Source: Chryseobacterium nakagawai
Lineage (GTDB): Bacteria > Bacteroidota > Bacteroidia > Flavobacteriales > Weeksellaceae
Assembly: GCF_900637665.1 (NCBI RefSeq)
Contig: NZ_LR134386.1
Span: 1,914,501-1,978,500 of the forward strand
Length of the DNA stretch: 64,000 nucleotides
Direction: 5' to 3'
The notes beneath the pieces were generated by a model. It did not search any database, was not told the origin of the DNA, and saw only the letters and a list, made by a program, of their open reading frames with translations. Shown one piece after another: positions 7,359 through 16,219 of the stretch (its first letter is position 1; each line of letters opens with the position of its first letter). Position numbers and translations under genes: made by a program.

Positions 7359-8627
7359 ATGAAAAAACTACTATTATCTGTTTTGATGATGGCTTCATTA
7401 TGGTCATGCAGCAAAGATGATGACAACAATGTAAATAACCAGGATATTAATTATTCTAAGCTTCCGCAGGAGTTTCCGTTTTCAAAAATGGTAACAATAA
7501 ACGGAGTAGATGTTATTAATGGTGGATTTGGATCAGGCGCAGCCGCCCATCCTACAAGAAAAGGAGAGTTTTATGTCATTACAGACCGTGGCCCGAACAC
7601 TGATTACCTAAACGGAAAAAAGTTTTTAACCCCCAACTTTACACCAACTATAATGCATTTTAAAATTAATGCAGAAGGGAATGTGGAAGTCATTAAATAT
7701 ATTAAACTTAAAAATCCATCAGGACAACCTATTACAGGACTTCCAAACCCAGTAGGAATGGGAAGTACAGGTGAAGTAGCTTACGATGCAGCAGGAAATG
7801 TTCTGGGTACAGATAAATATGGTTTAGATAGTGAAAGTATTGTAGCAGCACCCGATGGTACATTTTGGGTTTCTGATGAATATGGACCACATATTGTTCA
7901 TTATAATGCTGATGGAGTAGAGCTGGAAAGAATAAGCCCGATTGGGGTAAATACAGGAAACAGAAAATTACCTGCAGTTTTAGCTAAAAGAAGAGCTAAC
8001 AGAGGAATGGAAGGTCTTTGTATGACTCCGGACGGAAAAACATTGGTAGGAACCATACAATCAATGATGTTTGTCCCATCAAAGGCGTTGGCAACAAATA
8101 CAACCTTAACGAGAATTGTAACTTTCGATATCAATACTGGACAAACGAAACAATACCTATATAAACAAGATGGTGGAGCTTCTGATTCGGTTTGTGATAT
8201 TACAGCATTAGGTAATAATGAATTCCTTGTCATTGAAAGAGATGGTAACTTCGGAACACAGGGCGGAATTAAAAAAGTATACAGAATCAATCTAAATGAT
8301 GCAACAGATGTAAACGGAACCGATCTTGCAGCGGTAGATGGGATGAAGGTAAACGGAAAAGCACTGGAGCAATGTACATGGGATGAGCTTACCAATGCAG
8401 GAATTAAACCTGTTTCTAAAAAAATAGCTGTAGATCTGGTGGCAAAACTAGGTTATGAACATGATAAATTTGAAGGAATTGTTTATTTAGGAAATAATAA
8501 GCTGGCCGTTTTCAATGATGATGATTTTGGAGTAGTAGATGACGGAAACGGGAATCCTAAAGCAAAAATACTGCCTAAAACGGGAAAGGTAGACAAAGGA
8601 ACTATGTATATAGTCGATATTCAATAA
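7359..8627 (+). CDS. Phytase-like/esterase-like surface lipoprotein
   Basis: 422 residues from the ATG at 7359, where a lipoprotein signal begins (MKKLLLSVLMMASLWSC). An upstream in-frame ATG at 7284 adds 25 residues unlike a signal peptide and is rejected. After the lipidated Cys comes SKDDDNN, an acidic stretch matching the Bacteroidota lipoprotein export signal, so surface exposure is likely. The body resembles the 'esterase-like activity of phytase' family (a propeller-like fold), with GGFGSGAAAHPTRKGEFYVITDRGPN, DSESIVAAPDGTFWVSDEYGPHIVHY and NRGMEGLCMTPDGKTLVG. Substrates of this family are poorly defined; phosphate-ester hydrolysis is family-level inference. A terminator follows immediately. 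Confidence 0.85.
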   Translation: MKKLLLSVLMMASLWSCSKDDDNNVNNQDINYSKLPQEFPFSKMVTINGVDVINGGFGSGAAAHPTRKGEFYVITDRGPNTDYLNGKKFLTPNFTPTIMHFKINAEGNVEVIKYIKLKNPSGQPITGLPNPVGMGSTGEVAYDAAGNVLGTDKYGLDSESIVAAPDGTFWVSDEYGPHIVHYNADGVELERISPIGVNTGNRKLPAVLAKRRANRGMEGLCMTPDGKTLVGTIQSMMFVPSKALATNTTLTRIVTFDINTGQTKQYLYKQDGGASDSVCDITALGNNEFLVIERDGNFGTQGGIKKVYRINLNDATDVNGTDLAAVDGMKVNGKALEQCTWDELTNAGIKPVSKKIAVDLVAKLGYEHDKFEGIVYLGNNKLAVFNDDDFGVVDDGNGNPKAKILPKTGKVDKGTMYIVDIQ

Positions 8628-8645
8628 TTAGATTTTTTTTAACAG

Positions 8646-8676
8646 AAAACGGCGTGATTTATTCCGCCGTTTTTTA
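8646..8676 (+). terminator. Rho-independent terminator of phytase-like gene
   Basis: Stem arms AAAACGGCG (8646-8654) and CGCCGTTTT (8665-8673), followed by a T run. Confidence 0.8.
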
Positions 8677-8750
8677 TTATATTATTATTGACCTTGATAA
8701 TTAGTTTAGAAAATAAAAGATATTTGGAAGAAAGGTGCTGTTTGTTCGGC

Positions 8751-9512
8751 TTATTCAATCCAAACTCTGTTATTTTTAAAATCAATTGTGAAAATATAGC
8801 TGCACATGGCTTCAAAATTGAGTACGCCATCATAAATAATATCTCTTGTAAATGACTTTGAGGTAAATGTTTTTTTTCCAATAATAAATGGAGTCTCAGA
8901 ATTCATTTGATCCTTGTCTTTTGATAGCTTCCAGGTTGCAGCAGTTTCTGTAGATAAAAGTAAAGGCCCGCTGTTTCCAGAATCAAGAAGAAACCAGTAT
9001 GATTGATTGTCTTTTGGAAGATTCAAAAAAATATTAAGTTCAGTAGCTTCCAGACCATTGGCAAATCTGCTGGAAACTAGATGTTTTCTATGTATTGCCT
9101 TTTTGGATGAAGAATGACTTTCAATAATAATGGTATTTTTAGCAAGATTGAGCGTAAGAATATGATCAGTAAATGATTTTAAAGAGATGAGACCATCTAT
9201 TTTAGGAAATTCTTTTGGCAGAATAGTCATTGAGATATGATCTGATTTTTGAACTTTAATAATTTCTCCGCTCATTCTAAATCCTGTTGCACTTCCATAT
9301 ATTTTTTTGTTAAAATGCTTTGCGATCTCTGGAGAAATAAGTGTCCCACCTCCACCGGTATCAAAAAGGAAATTATATTTTTCCCCTTCAATAATTACCT
9401 CTACAGTTTTCATGTTTTCAATATAAGGTTTTAGTCTTATTGTGTCTTGTCCAAATCCCCAAATGCTTATTCCTAAAAATAATAAAGTGAAAAATGTTTT
9501 CTTTGTTTTCAT
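8751..9512 (-). CDS. Bilobed retropepsin-like aspartic protease, exported
   Basis: 253 residues with a signal peptide (about 1-22, ending IWGFGQ). Two aspartyl-protease half-domains are visible. The first has YNFLFDTGGGGTLIS near residue 50 and a closing IDGLISLKSFTDHILTLNL. The second has YWFLLDSGNSGPLLL near residue 172 and a closing YDGVLNFEAMCSYIFTIDF. Each half thus carries its own catalytic D-T/S-G, so a single chain could form a complete pepsin-like site, whereas retropepsins normally dimerise. It is expected in the periplasm or at the cell surface. It lies 118 nt downstream of the membrane-bound AraC regulator on the same strand, which may control it. Confidence 0.8.
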   Translation of the reverse strand: MKTKKTFFTLLFLGISIWGFGQDTIRLKPYIENMKTVEVIIEGEKYNFLFDTGGGGTLISPEIAKHFNKKIYGSATGFRMSGEIIKVQKSDHISMTILPKEFPKIDGLISLKSFTDHILTLNLAKNTIIIESHSSSKKAIHRKHLVSSRFANGLEATELNIFLNLPKDNQSYWFLLDSGNSGPLLLSTETAATWKLSKDKDQMNSETPFIIGKKTFTSKSFTRDIIYDGVLNFEAMCSYIFTIDFKNNRVWIE

Positions 9513-9630
9513 AATTCTTTTGTTTGTTGTGTGAGACAGAATAGTCTCTGTTTTATAGCAGACAAATTTGAATTATTATCTTCCGAAAAGCGACCGATTT
9601 TAAAAAGTCGAACCAAATAAAAAGGGTTGA

Positions 9631-10788
9631 TCAATTTGCTTTATAAAAGGTATTTCTGTATTCTGTAGGGGTTAAAGTAGTATATTTTTTAAATGCAGTA
9701 TTAAATGATGATTTTGAATTAAAGCCAACCTGGTATAAGATTTCTAAGACAGTGCAATCTTTTTTAGAATGATTTTTTAATAATTCCATTGCATTTTCGA
9801 TGCGGTGTGTATTCACAAAATCAAAAAAATGCTGATTCATATTTGAGTTAATTAAAACGGACAATTCCCGGGTTGACATATTCATTTGCGCTGCAAGGTT
9901 TTGAACCGTAAGAGCTGGATCTAAATAAGGCTTTTCTTCTACCATATATTTGTTCAGTAATTCGATTTGGAAATTGATACTGTTATCGTTGATCTTTTGT
10001 TGGTCTTCTGATTTGATCTTCGAAGGTATTTCACCTTTTAAATCGTTTATGATCTGTAACTGAGTATCAACTCCTCTAAAAAATTCAGGATATTTTAATG
10101 CTTTTAAAACAAACCAGCTCGTGACAATTAATGCAATGATATCCAGAAATCCATTAATGAAAATTAGAAGTTGATGATTATCGGTATATCTCAATATATT
10201 TTTAAAGGTTGCAAAATAATGAACAGCTGTAAAAAGTAAGGTTATTTGAAACAACCATTTAAAGACTAAATTGGCAGAATAAGATTGATTTTGGAGATAG
10301 AGATTTCGGGTTCTTCTTAAAATCAAGAAAATGAAAATTGTGTAAACTAAATACTGGATTTCTATCAAATATTGGAAAATAATCATTTCAAAGGTTTGAT
10401 GATGATGCTTGAAGAAATACTTTTTTTCAATATCATCAGCCCCATAAATTCCTGAAGCCAACAAAAGGTTGATAATGATAAAAGGAATTGTATGTAAAAG
10501 GAATTTACTTTTTAACTGAAAGTCATTATAGCAAAGTGATAGAACATACAAGTAGAATAGGGGAATGTTCAATAATATGACAGTCCATCTGAAAATCTCT
10601 AAATTTGGATAAATGCTAATGATAGGTTCAGCAATGAAAACTCCGGCAATATCAATAGCTGTCAGAAAAAGATATCCTACAAAAAGTTGATTGGAAAGTT
10701 TTTTAGTAGATTTTATGGTCAATAAAAAGAAAATAAGAAGGAATAATATAAAAACAGATATGATAGCGATCGTTTTTAAAAAATCCAT
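9631..10788 (-). CDS. Membrane-bound AraC-family transcriptional regulator
   Basis: 385 residues. The N-terminal 240 residues hold about seven hydrophobic helices (for example TIAIISVFILFLLIFFLL at the start and LIFINGFLDIIALIVTSWFVL near residue 210). A linker follows, then an AraC-type DNA-binding domain (about 285-382) with two HTH units: LTVQNLAAQMNMSTRELSVLIN and VLEILYQVGFNSKSSFNTAFKKYTTLTPTEYR. Such regulators presumably sense a signal in or across the membrane and act from there; the signal is unknown. The same-strand neighbour downstream is the exported aspartic protease, a possible target. Confidence 0.88.
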   Translation of the reverse strand: MDFLKTIAIISVFILFLLIFFLLTIKSTKKLSNQLFVGYLFLTAIDIAGVFIAEPIISIYPNLEIFRWTVILLNIPLFYLYVLSLCYNDFQLKSKFLLHTIPFIIINLLLASGIYGADDIEKKYFFKHHHQTFEMIIFQYLIEIQYLVYTIFIFLILRRTRNLYLQNQSYSANLVFKWLFQITLLFTAVHYFATFKNILRYTDNHQLLIFINGFLDIIALIVTSWFVLKALKYPEFFRGVDTQLQIINDLKGEIPSKIKSEDQQKINDNSINFQIELLNKYMVEEKPYLDPALTVQNLAAQMNMSTRELSVLINSNMNQHFFDFVNTHRIENAMELLKNHSKKDCTVLEILYQVGFNSKSSFNTAFKKYTTLTPTEYRNTFYKAN

Positions 10789-10884
10789 TTAAGTAGTTTT
10801 AAGTGATGTATAAAAAATAAAAATCTTCAGGAGGTCTTCACTTCCTATCCTGGACCCCCAACTAATTTTTCCTAAAAATCAAAA

Positions 10885-10892
10885 CAAATGTA
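10885..10892 (-). promoter_or_regulatory. Promoter -7 box of AraC regulator gene
   Basis: Minus-strand TACATTTG matches TAnnTTTG. The predicted leader of about 90 nt to the ATG at 10788 contains the short inverted pair CAGGA/TCCTG. No clear -33 TTG was found. Confidence 0.4.
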
Positions 10893-10914
10893 AATATAGT
10901 TTTTTATAATAAAA

Positions 10915-11022
10915 AAGCGGTCTCAAAAAATAATGTTTCTCATAGTCATCTGGCTGATAGCTTTTGCTATTTAGTAGATTCCTGGAGTACTATGTTATCT
11001 TTTAGAGACCGCCTCTTTTTTA
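10915..11022 (-). terminator. Long stem-loop terminator of the tpiA operon, with nested repeats
   Basis: Outer arms GCGGTCTCAAAA (10917-10928) and TTTTAGAGACCGC (about 11000-11012) are flanked by A and T runs. On the minus strand they form a terminator just after the tpiA stop. The loop of about 70 nt holds further inverted pairs: CATAGT/ACTATG, and ATAGC-TTTT-GCTAT at its centre. This makes a branched fold larger than a normal terminator. Confidence 0.65.
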
Positions 11023-11033
11023 TGTTACCTCTT

Positions 11034-11792
11034 TTAATTGAAAGCCTCAATAATTTTAGAGAAATCCTCTAATTTTAAAGCAGCACCACCAATCAGACCA
11101 CCATCAATATCGGGCTGAGAGAAAATTTCTTTTGCATTATCCGGCTTCACAGAACCTCCATAAAGGATAGAAACCTCATCTGCTACTTCCTGTCCGTATT
11201 TAGCGGCAATAGTATTTCTGATGTGTGCGTGAATTTCCTGTGCCTGTTCCGGGCTTGCTGTTTCTCCAGTTCCGATAGCCCAAACCGGTTCGTAAGCAAT
11301 AACTACTTTTTTGATCTCTTCAGCAGAAAGAGTGAAAAGAGCGACTTCAGTTTGATTTTTCACTACCTCCAGGTGTTGACCTGCTTTTCTCTGTTCAAGA
11401 GTTTCACCATTACAATAGATTGGAGTAAGACCTTTATCTAAAGCTAATTTTACTTTTCTGTTGCAGTGAGAATCTGTTTCCCCGTGGTATTGTCTTCTTT
11501 CAGAGTGTCCGATCAATGAACCTGTAGCGTCGATAGATTCTAACATATCAGCAGAAATTTCTCCTGTGTAGGCACCGCTTTCGTGCTCGCTCATATCCTG
11601 AGAGAACACGCCGATTTCATCCTTTTCAAAGATGTCTTTAGCCATCATTAAATATAAAGATGGTGGAGCGATCCAAACCTCACAGTTGGTTGCATTATTG
11701 TTTTTATAGCTTAGCAATTGAATCATTAATTGTTGTGCATCAATTACATTTTTGTTCATTTTCCAGTTGCCTGCAACTATTTTTCTTCTCAT
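11034..11792 (-). CDS. tpiA: Triosephosphate isomerase
   Basis: 252 residues from the ATG at 11792 (MRRKIVAGNWKMNKN), the normal length. A longer in-frame reading starting at 11912 would lie inside the preceding peptidase gene and adds 40 residues foreign to the family, so it is rejected. The enzyme interconverts dihydroxyacetone phosphate and glyceraldehyde-3-phosphate in the cytoplasm. Visible sites are AGNWKMN (catalytic Lys), SLIGHSERRQYHGE (catalytic His), AYEPVWAIGTGETASPEQAQE (catalytic Glu) and the phosphate-binding ILYGGSVKPDNAKE and GGLIGGAAL. It is last in the minus-strand run DUF1599, BT_3928-like, TerB-like, S9 peptidase, tpiA, and is followed by a long stem-loop terminator. Confidence 0.96.
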   Translation of the reverse strand: MRRKIVAGNWKMNKNVIDAQQLMIQLLSYKNNNATNCEVWIAPPSLYLMMAKDIFEKDEIGVFSQDMSEHESGAYTGEISADMLESIDATGSLIGHSERRQYHGETDSHCNRKVKLALDKGLTPIYCNGETLEQRKAGQHLEVVKNQTEVALFTLSAEEIKKVVIAYEPVWAIGTGETASPEQAQEIHAHIRNTIAAKYGQEVADEVSILYGGSVKPDNAKEIFSQPDIDGGLIGGAALKLEDFSKIIEAFN

Positions 11793-11862
11793 AAGATTTA
11801 TATATTGATTTATTACTTTTTTATTAACCTCGCATTTTAAATCTGCGTTATCTGCAAAATCC

Positions 11863-13989
11863 TTATTTATTAATCCCTTCCAATTTAAACATGAAAGCAT
11901 AGACCAAAGCAATATCCTTCAGATAATCAAATCTTCCGGAAGCTCCTCCGTGACCGTAATCCATGTCTGTTTTTAACAATAAAACATTTTTATCTGTTTT
12001 CATATCTCTAAGTTTCGCCACCCATTTTGCAGGTTCAAAATATTGTACCTGAGAATCATGAAGACCTGTTGTTACCAATAAATTCGGATAGTTTTTCTTT
12101 TCGATATTTTCATAGGGAGAATACGATTTCATATAGAGATAAGCCTCTTTGTTGTTAGGGTTACCCCATTCATCATATTCATTGGTCGTCAAAGGAATAC
12201 TGGTGTCAAGCATGGTGTTGATAACGTCAACGAAAGGGACTTGTGAAATAATACCATTCCAAAGACCTGGGCTCATGTTGGCTATAGCTCCCATTAACAG
12301 TCCGCCTGCACTTCCTCCTTGAGCATATAGATGTTTTGGTGAAGTATATTTTTCTTTCACAAGATATTCTCCCGCATCAATGAAATCAGTAAATGTATTT
12401 TTCTTTTTCATCATTTTCCCGTCTTCGTACCATTGTCTTCCCATTTCCTGACCGCCGCGGATATGAGCAATAGCATAGGCAAAACCTCTCTCTAAAAGGC
12501 TTAATCGATTGCTGTTGAAGGTAGCATCCATAGAGCTTCCGTAAGAGCCGTAAGCATACAGTAATAACGGACTGTTACCATCTTTCTTGAACCCTTTTTT
12601 ATAAACAATTGAAATAGGAATCTTAGTTCCGTCTTTAGCTGTGGCAAAAAGCCTTTCTGTAGTATAATTTTCTTTATTATAACCACCCAAAATTTCTTGT
12701 TGCTTCAGAAGGATTCTTTTTCCTGTCTTTAAGTCTTGTTCATATTGAGAACTTGGAGTAATCATTGAAGTATACCCAAAACGGAAATTATCTGTATTGT
12801 ACTCAGGATTTCCTGATGGATAAACAGTATAAGCGGCTTCATCAAATTTAAGAAAGTCTTGTTTACCTGTTTTTCGATCATAGATTACCAATTGAGAAAG
12901 GCCATTCTGCCTTTCACTGAATACAAGATAATTTTTAAACTCAGTAATTCCCTCCATCAGAACCTCTTTTCTGTGAGGTATAAAATCTTTCCAGTTCTCA
13001 ACACCTGTTTTGTTTAAAGGAGTTTCTACAACTTTAAAGTTAAGAGCATCCTTATTGGTGGTGATCAAAAATTTATCTTCCAGTGGAGTGACCTCATACA
13101 GCACATCTTTTATTCTAGGCTGGAAAACCTTAAATGTTCCATTGGGATCATTGGCATCAAGATATCTGGTTTCGGAAGAAGTGGTAGCCTGAGAATAGAT
13201 CATGATGAATTTCTCATTCTTGGATTTTCCTACACCAATATAGTTGGTTTTATCCTTTTCCTCATACACAAGGACATCCTTTGAAGAATCAGTTCCCAGA
13301 GTATGTCTGAAAATCTTTTCCGTTAAAAGAGTTTCCGGGTTCTTAGAGGTATAAAATATCGTCTTGTTATCGTTCGCCCATGTGGTTGATCCTGTGGTGT
13401 TTTTAATACCAAGATCAATGGTTTTTCCTGTTGAAAGATCTTTTAAAAATAATTTATACTGTCTTCGGGATACATCATCCACACCATAAATAAGTTTTGT
13501 GTTATCCGGACTGATACTGAAGCCTGAAGCCGAATAATAGGAATGACCTTCAGCCTGTTGGTCTACATCCAGAAGAATCTCTTCAGGAGCGGTAAGGCTG
13601 CCCTTTTTTCTGCAATATTTAAAATACTGTTTTCCCGCTTCTGTACGAGTGTAGTAATAATATCCGTTTTTAAAAACCGGAACAGATTCATCTTTCTCTT
13701 TGATTCTGGCTTTCATTTCCTGGAAAAGCTTTTCTCTGAAAGGTTCCGTATCTTTCATCATGCTTTCCCAATAGGTGTTTTCAGCCTTTAAATAATTAAC
13801 AACTTTGGTAGAATCTTTTCCTTTTTTAAAATAATCGATCATCCAGTAATAAGGATCATTGACCTTATCACCATGGATTTCTCTGATGTGTTCCTGCTTT
13901 TCTGCAACAGGAGCTTTCAAATCCGGAAATTTCTGAGATTGAAATGTGGATGCACTCATTACTAATAGCCCTAGATAAATTTTTTTCAT
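11863..13989 (-). CDS. S9 family prolyl oligopeptidase / oligopeptidase B
   Basis: 708 residues with an N-terminal signal peptide (about 1-18, MKKIYLGLLVMSASTFQS), so probably periplasmic. The N-terminal seven-bladed propeller (about 30-420) opens with the family start VNDPYYWMIDYF. The C-terminal alpha/beta-hydrolase domain has YGSYGSSMDATF, the nucleophile elbow QGGSAGGLLMG (Ser) and the catalytic His in DYGHGGASGRF. SQVPFVDVINTMLD and TTNEYDEWGNP are typical of oligopeptidase B (PtrB), which cleaves short peptides, often after basic residues. It is 25 nt downstream of the TerB-like gene and 70 nt upstream of tpiA, on the same strand. Confidence 0.92.
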   Translation of the reverse strand: MKKIYLGLLVMSASTFQSQKFPDLKAPVAEKQEHIREIHGDKVNDPYYWMIDYFKKGKDSTKVVNYLKAENTYWESMMKDTEPFREKLFQEMKARIKEKDESVPVFKNGYYYYTRTEAGKQYFKYCRKKGSLTAPEEILLDVDQQAEGHSYYSASGFSISPDNTKLIYGVDDVSRRQYKLFLKDLSTGKTIDLGIKNTTGSTTWANDNKTIFYTSKNPETLLTEKIFRHTLGTDSSKDVLVYEEKDKTNYIGVGKSKNEKFIMIYSQATTSSETRYLDANDPNGTFKVFQPRIKDVLYEVTPLEDKFLITTNKDALNFKVVETPLNKTGVENWKDFIPHRKEVLMEGITEFKNYLVFSERQNGLSQLVIYDRKTGKQDFLKFDEAAYTVYPSGNPEYNTDNFRFGYTSMITPSSQYEQDLKTGKRILLKQQEILGGYNKENYTTERLFATAKDGTKIPISIVYKKGFKKDGNSPLLLYAYGSYGSSMDATFNSNRLSLLERGFAYAIAHIRGGQEMGRQWYEDGKMMKKKNTFTDFIDAGEYLVKEKYTSPKHLYAQGGSAGGLLMGAIANMSPGLWNGIISQVPFVDVINTMLDTSIPLTTNEYDEWGNPNNKEAYLYMKSYSPYENIEKKNYPNLLVTTGLHDSQVQYFEPAKWVAKLRDMKTDKNVLLLKTDMDYGHGGASGRFDYLKDIALVYAFMFKLEGINK

Positions 13990-14014
13990 GGTAGTTTTTT
14001 GATTTTGAGAAAAA

Positions 14015-14362
14015 TTATAATCCCCATAGGTTTTTTAGCAAAACGTAGAAAGTATGTTCTTCCTCGGTTACCTTATTATCTGCTTTAATCAGAGATTTGG
14101 CAAACTGAGCAAATTTTACACGTTCATCTTCTGTAGAATCATCAAGGAAACATCTTCCATGAAATTCAAAGTGATCTTTCCACTCTTCAGGTTGTAAAAG
14201 AGCTAATGTTTCCAGCTCATTGTCAAGGTTCATTCTGAAAGGAAATTCATCTGCCAGATATTGCTGTACCAACATTCCTTCTTCAGGAGCAAACTCTCCG
14301 TCTACAGAAGAAAGGATCATTAATAAGTGGTAACCAGCGATTGATTTATTTGATTTTTGCAT
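14015..14362 (-). CDS. TerB-like small protein
   Basis: 115 residues, no signal peptide, predicted all-helical and acidic. The motifs ILSSVDGEFAPEEGMLVQQYL near the start and SLIKADNKVTEEEHTFYVLLKNL at the end are the two metal-binding-like EF-hand-style repeats (D-x-x-x-x-x-x-E) of the TerB / tellurite-resistance fold. The cellular role of stand-alone TerB proteins is unclear; it need not concern tellurite. It sits 25 nt upstream of the S9 peptidase. Confidence 0.7.
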   Translation of the reverse strand: MQKSNKSIAGYHLLMILSSVDGEFAPEEGMLVQQYLADEFPFRMNLDNELETLALLQPEEWKDHFEFHGRCFLDDSTEDERVKFAQFAKSLIKADNKVTEEEHTFYVLLKNLWGL

Positions 14363-14474
14363 AAGCTTTAAAATTAAGTTTAGTGTTTATAGATATAGTC
14401 TGACCTTTACAAGCTTTAGTCTTTATTTTTTGAAATTTACTATTCACTTGCGGAGCAAAATTGACCATTCACGT

Positions 14475-15584
14475 TTATTTTATATAATCCTTTCCAGGCT
14501 GTTTGTCAACAATTTTTCCATTTTGAAGAACCAGTACAAAAGGGTTGCTTCTTGCAATGGTTTTAATGGCAGTACCGTCCATCATTGCATTTTTAATGGT
14601 TTTAAAAGTATTCTGATCTGTAGAAACTCCATAGATAAGTGCTCCTTTCTGGGCATTTACTTTAGCCTCTACTTTTTGAAGAAGATCAGCAGAAACCTCT
14701 TTCGGGTGATAAGAAAATACCAGAATAGCTTTTGGGGCTTTGATGATTTCATCAGTAAGTTCCATTCCTGTAGGATCTTCAATCTTGAATTTTACAATCT
14801 CAGATTTATAACCTTCTTTTACAAGAACAGATTCATTTTTTCCTTCTTCAATTTTCCATGGAGAACCTTCTGCCCAGTATTTTGTTTCCTTGATGTACTC
14901 ATCCTGATTCACTTTTAAAACTTCACCTGTTTTTTGATTTTTCAGGGAATAAAAAGTCTTGTACTCAGATGGGTTTTTAGTAATTTTTTCTTTCTCCCCT
15001 TTGATGTCTGTACCGATTTTATAATCACGGAAATCAATCATGGGTTCATGCATAATTCCCTGAGCCATAATGTAGATCATCACTATAGAAAACGCTGCGA
15101 AAATATAATATTTGAACTTGCCTGTAGATTGTATTCTGGCTGTCCCATATTCATCCGTTTTGCGGAAATCTTTTTTGTACAGGACAAACAAAATGATCAG
15201 TCCTACAAGAAGAACCACATCTTTAAAGAAACTCTGCCAGGGCGTAAATTTAATAGCATCTCCGAAACATCCGCAATCTGTAACCACATTGAAATAGGCA
15301 GAATAGAAGGTAAGGAAGCCAAAGAACACGCAAAGTGCAATTAAAGCTGATAAGGTAAATTTAAGCTTCATTTTCAGCAGCAACATAAATCCTAGGAAAA
15401 GCTCCAGTACCACAACGATAATTGAAAACAGCAGGGCAAATTTTTCAAAAAACGGCATATTGAAGACAGCAGGTGAAAAATATTCCTCCATCTTAAAAGA
15501 GAATCCTACGAGATCCACAGCTTTTACAAAGCCGGAAAGGATAAAAATGACAGCGATAATAAAGCGTAATAAACCTTTGATCAT
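14475..15584 (-). CDS. BT_3928-like DoxX/MauE-type membrane protein
   Basis: 369 residues. The N-terminal half has four TM helices in the DoxX/MauE arrangement (RFIIAVIFILSGFVKAVDL first, then three more to about residue 140), with the motif DCGCFGDAIKFTPWQSF, a paired-Cys site seen in redox-linked MauE/VKOR-like proteins. A further TM lies near residue 160. The C-terminal 200 residues face the periplasm and end in a thioredoxin-like fold (ILVFSYHPKEVSADLLQKVEA, then NPFVLVLQNGKIVDKQPG) without an obvious CxxC. This matches the Bacteroidota 'BT_3928 family', found next to DUF1599 and tpiA. It starts 1 nt after the DUF1599 stop. Confidence 0.8.
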   Translation of the reverse strand: MIKGLLRFIIAVIFILSGFVKAVDLVGFSFKMEEYFSPAVFNMPFFEKFALLFSIIVVVLELFLGFMLLLKMKLKFTLSALIALCVFFGFLTFYSAYFNVVTDCGCFGDAIKFTPWQSFFKDVVLLVGLIILFVLYKKDFRKTDEYGTARIQSTGKFKYYIFAAFSIVMIYIMAQGIMHEPMIDFRDYKIGTDIKGEKEKITKNPSEYKTFYSLKNQKTGEVLKVNQDEYIKETKYWAEGSPWKIEEGKNESVLVKEGYKSEIVKFKIEDPTGMELTDEIIKAPKAILVFSYHPKEVSADLLQKVEAKVNAQKGALIYGVSTDQNTFKTIKNAMMDGTAIKTIARSNPFVLVLQNGKIVDKQPGKDYIK

Positions 15585-15585
15585 G

Positions 15586-16152
15586 TTAAATAGTTTTGGG
15601 TTCGAATTGGTTTTTTTGTTCAGAGAATTTAATCAGGCAGAAAACAGCATAATTTAGCATATCGAAATAGTTGGCATCAAGGCCTTCTGAAACTATGGTT
15701 TTTCCCTGGTTATCCTCAATTTGTTTGGTTCTCAGTACTTTCTGATAAATAAGATCTGTAATAGAAGAGATTCTCATATCTCTCCATGCTTCCCCATAAT
15801 CATGGTTTTTTCTTTCCATTAAAGCTTGAGCTTCCTGAGAATATTTGTCATACAGACTTAAAATTTCTTCCTTATTTTCATTAAAATCATTGGAAAGCCC
15901 TTTTTCAAGCTGAATAAGCCCAATGATAGAGTAATTGACAATCGCGATAAATTCATCTTCTTCACTTTCATCCACCATTTTTACATCAGTCATTTGCAGC
16001 GTACGGATTCTGTTGACTTTGATATAAATCTGATCCGTAATGGAACTCGGTCTTAAAACCCTCCACGCTGGTCCGTAATCCTGTAGCTTTTTACTGAAAA
16101 GATCACGACACTGACTGATAACTTTCTCGAACTGTACTGATGTTTTTGACAT
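15586..16152 (-). CDS. DUF1599 protein with internal duplication
   Basis: 188 residues made of two copies of one domain. The first is LFSKKLQDYGPAWRVLRPSSITDQIYIKVNRIRTLQ (about 18-53) and the second LMERKNHDYGEAWRDMRISSITDLIYQKVLRTKQIE (about 113-148). Each is followed by a helix carrying IVNYSIIGLIQLE or MLNYAVFCLIKFS. This is DUF1599 (Pfam PF07659), which I recall as linked to nucleotide-modification proteins; its function in this conserved setting is unknown. It is first in the minus-strand run leading to tpiA and coupled to the BT_3928-like gene (1-nt gap). Confidence 0.85.
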   Translation of the reverse strand: MSKTSVQFEKVISQCRDLFSKKLQDYGPAWRVLRPSSITDQIYIKVNRIRTLQMTDVKMVDESEEDEFIAIVNYSIIGLIQLEKGLSNDFNENKEEILSLYDKYSQEAQALMERKNHDYGEAWRDMRISSITDLIYQKVLRTKQIEDNQGKTIVSEGLDANYFDMLNYAVFCLIKFSEQKNQFEPKTI

Positions 16153-16219
16153 AAAATTTCTTAATCTTCCAAATATACGAATTCGGTTTTGTTTATGAAA
16201 CGAGTCTGAGGGGAATCAT

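Noticed and set aside
11793..11912. 40-residue N-terminal extension of tpiA
   Set aside because: It lies partly inside the S9 peptidase gene and is not in the family; the ATG at 11792 gives the standard start.
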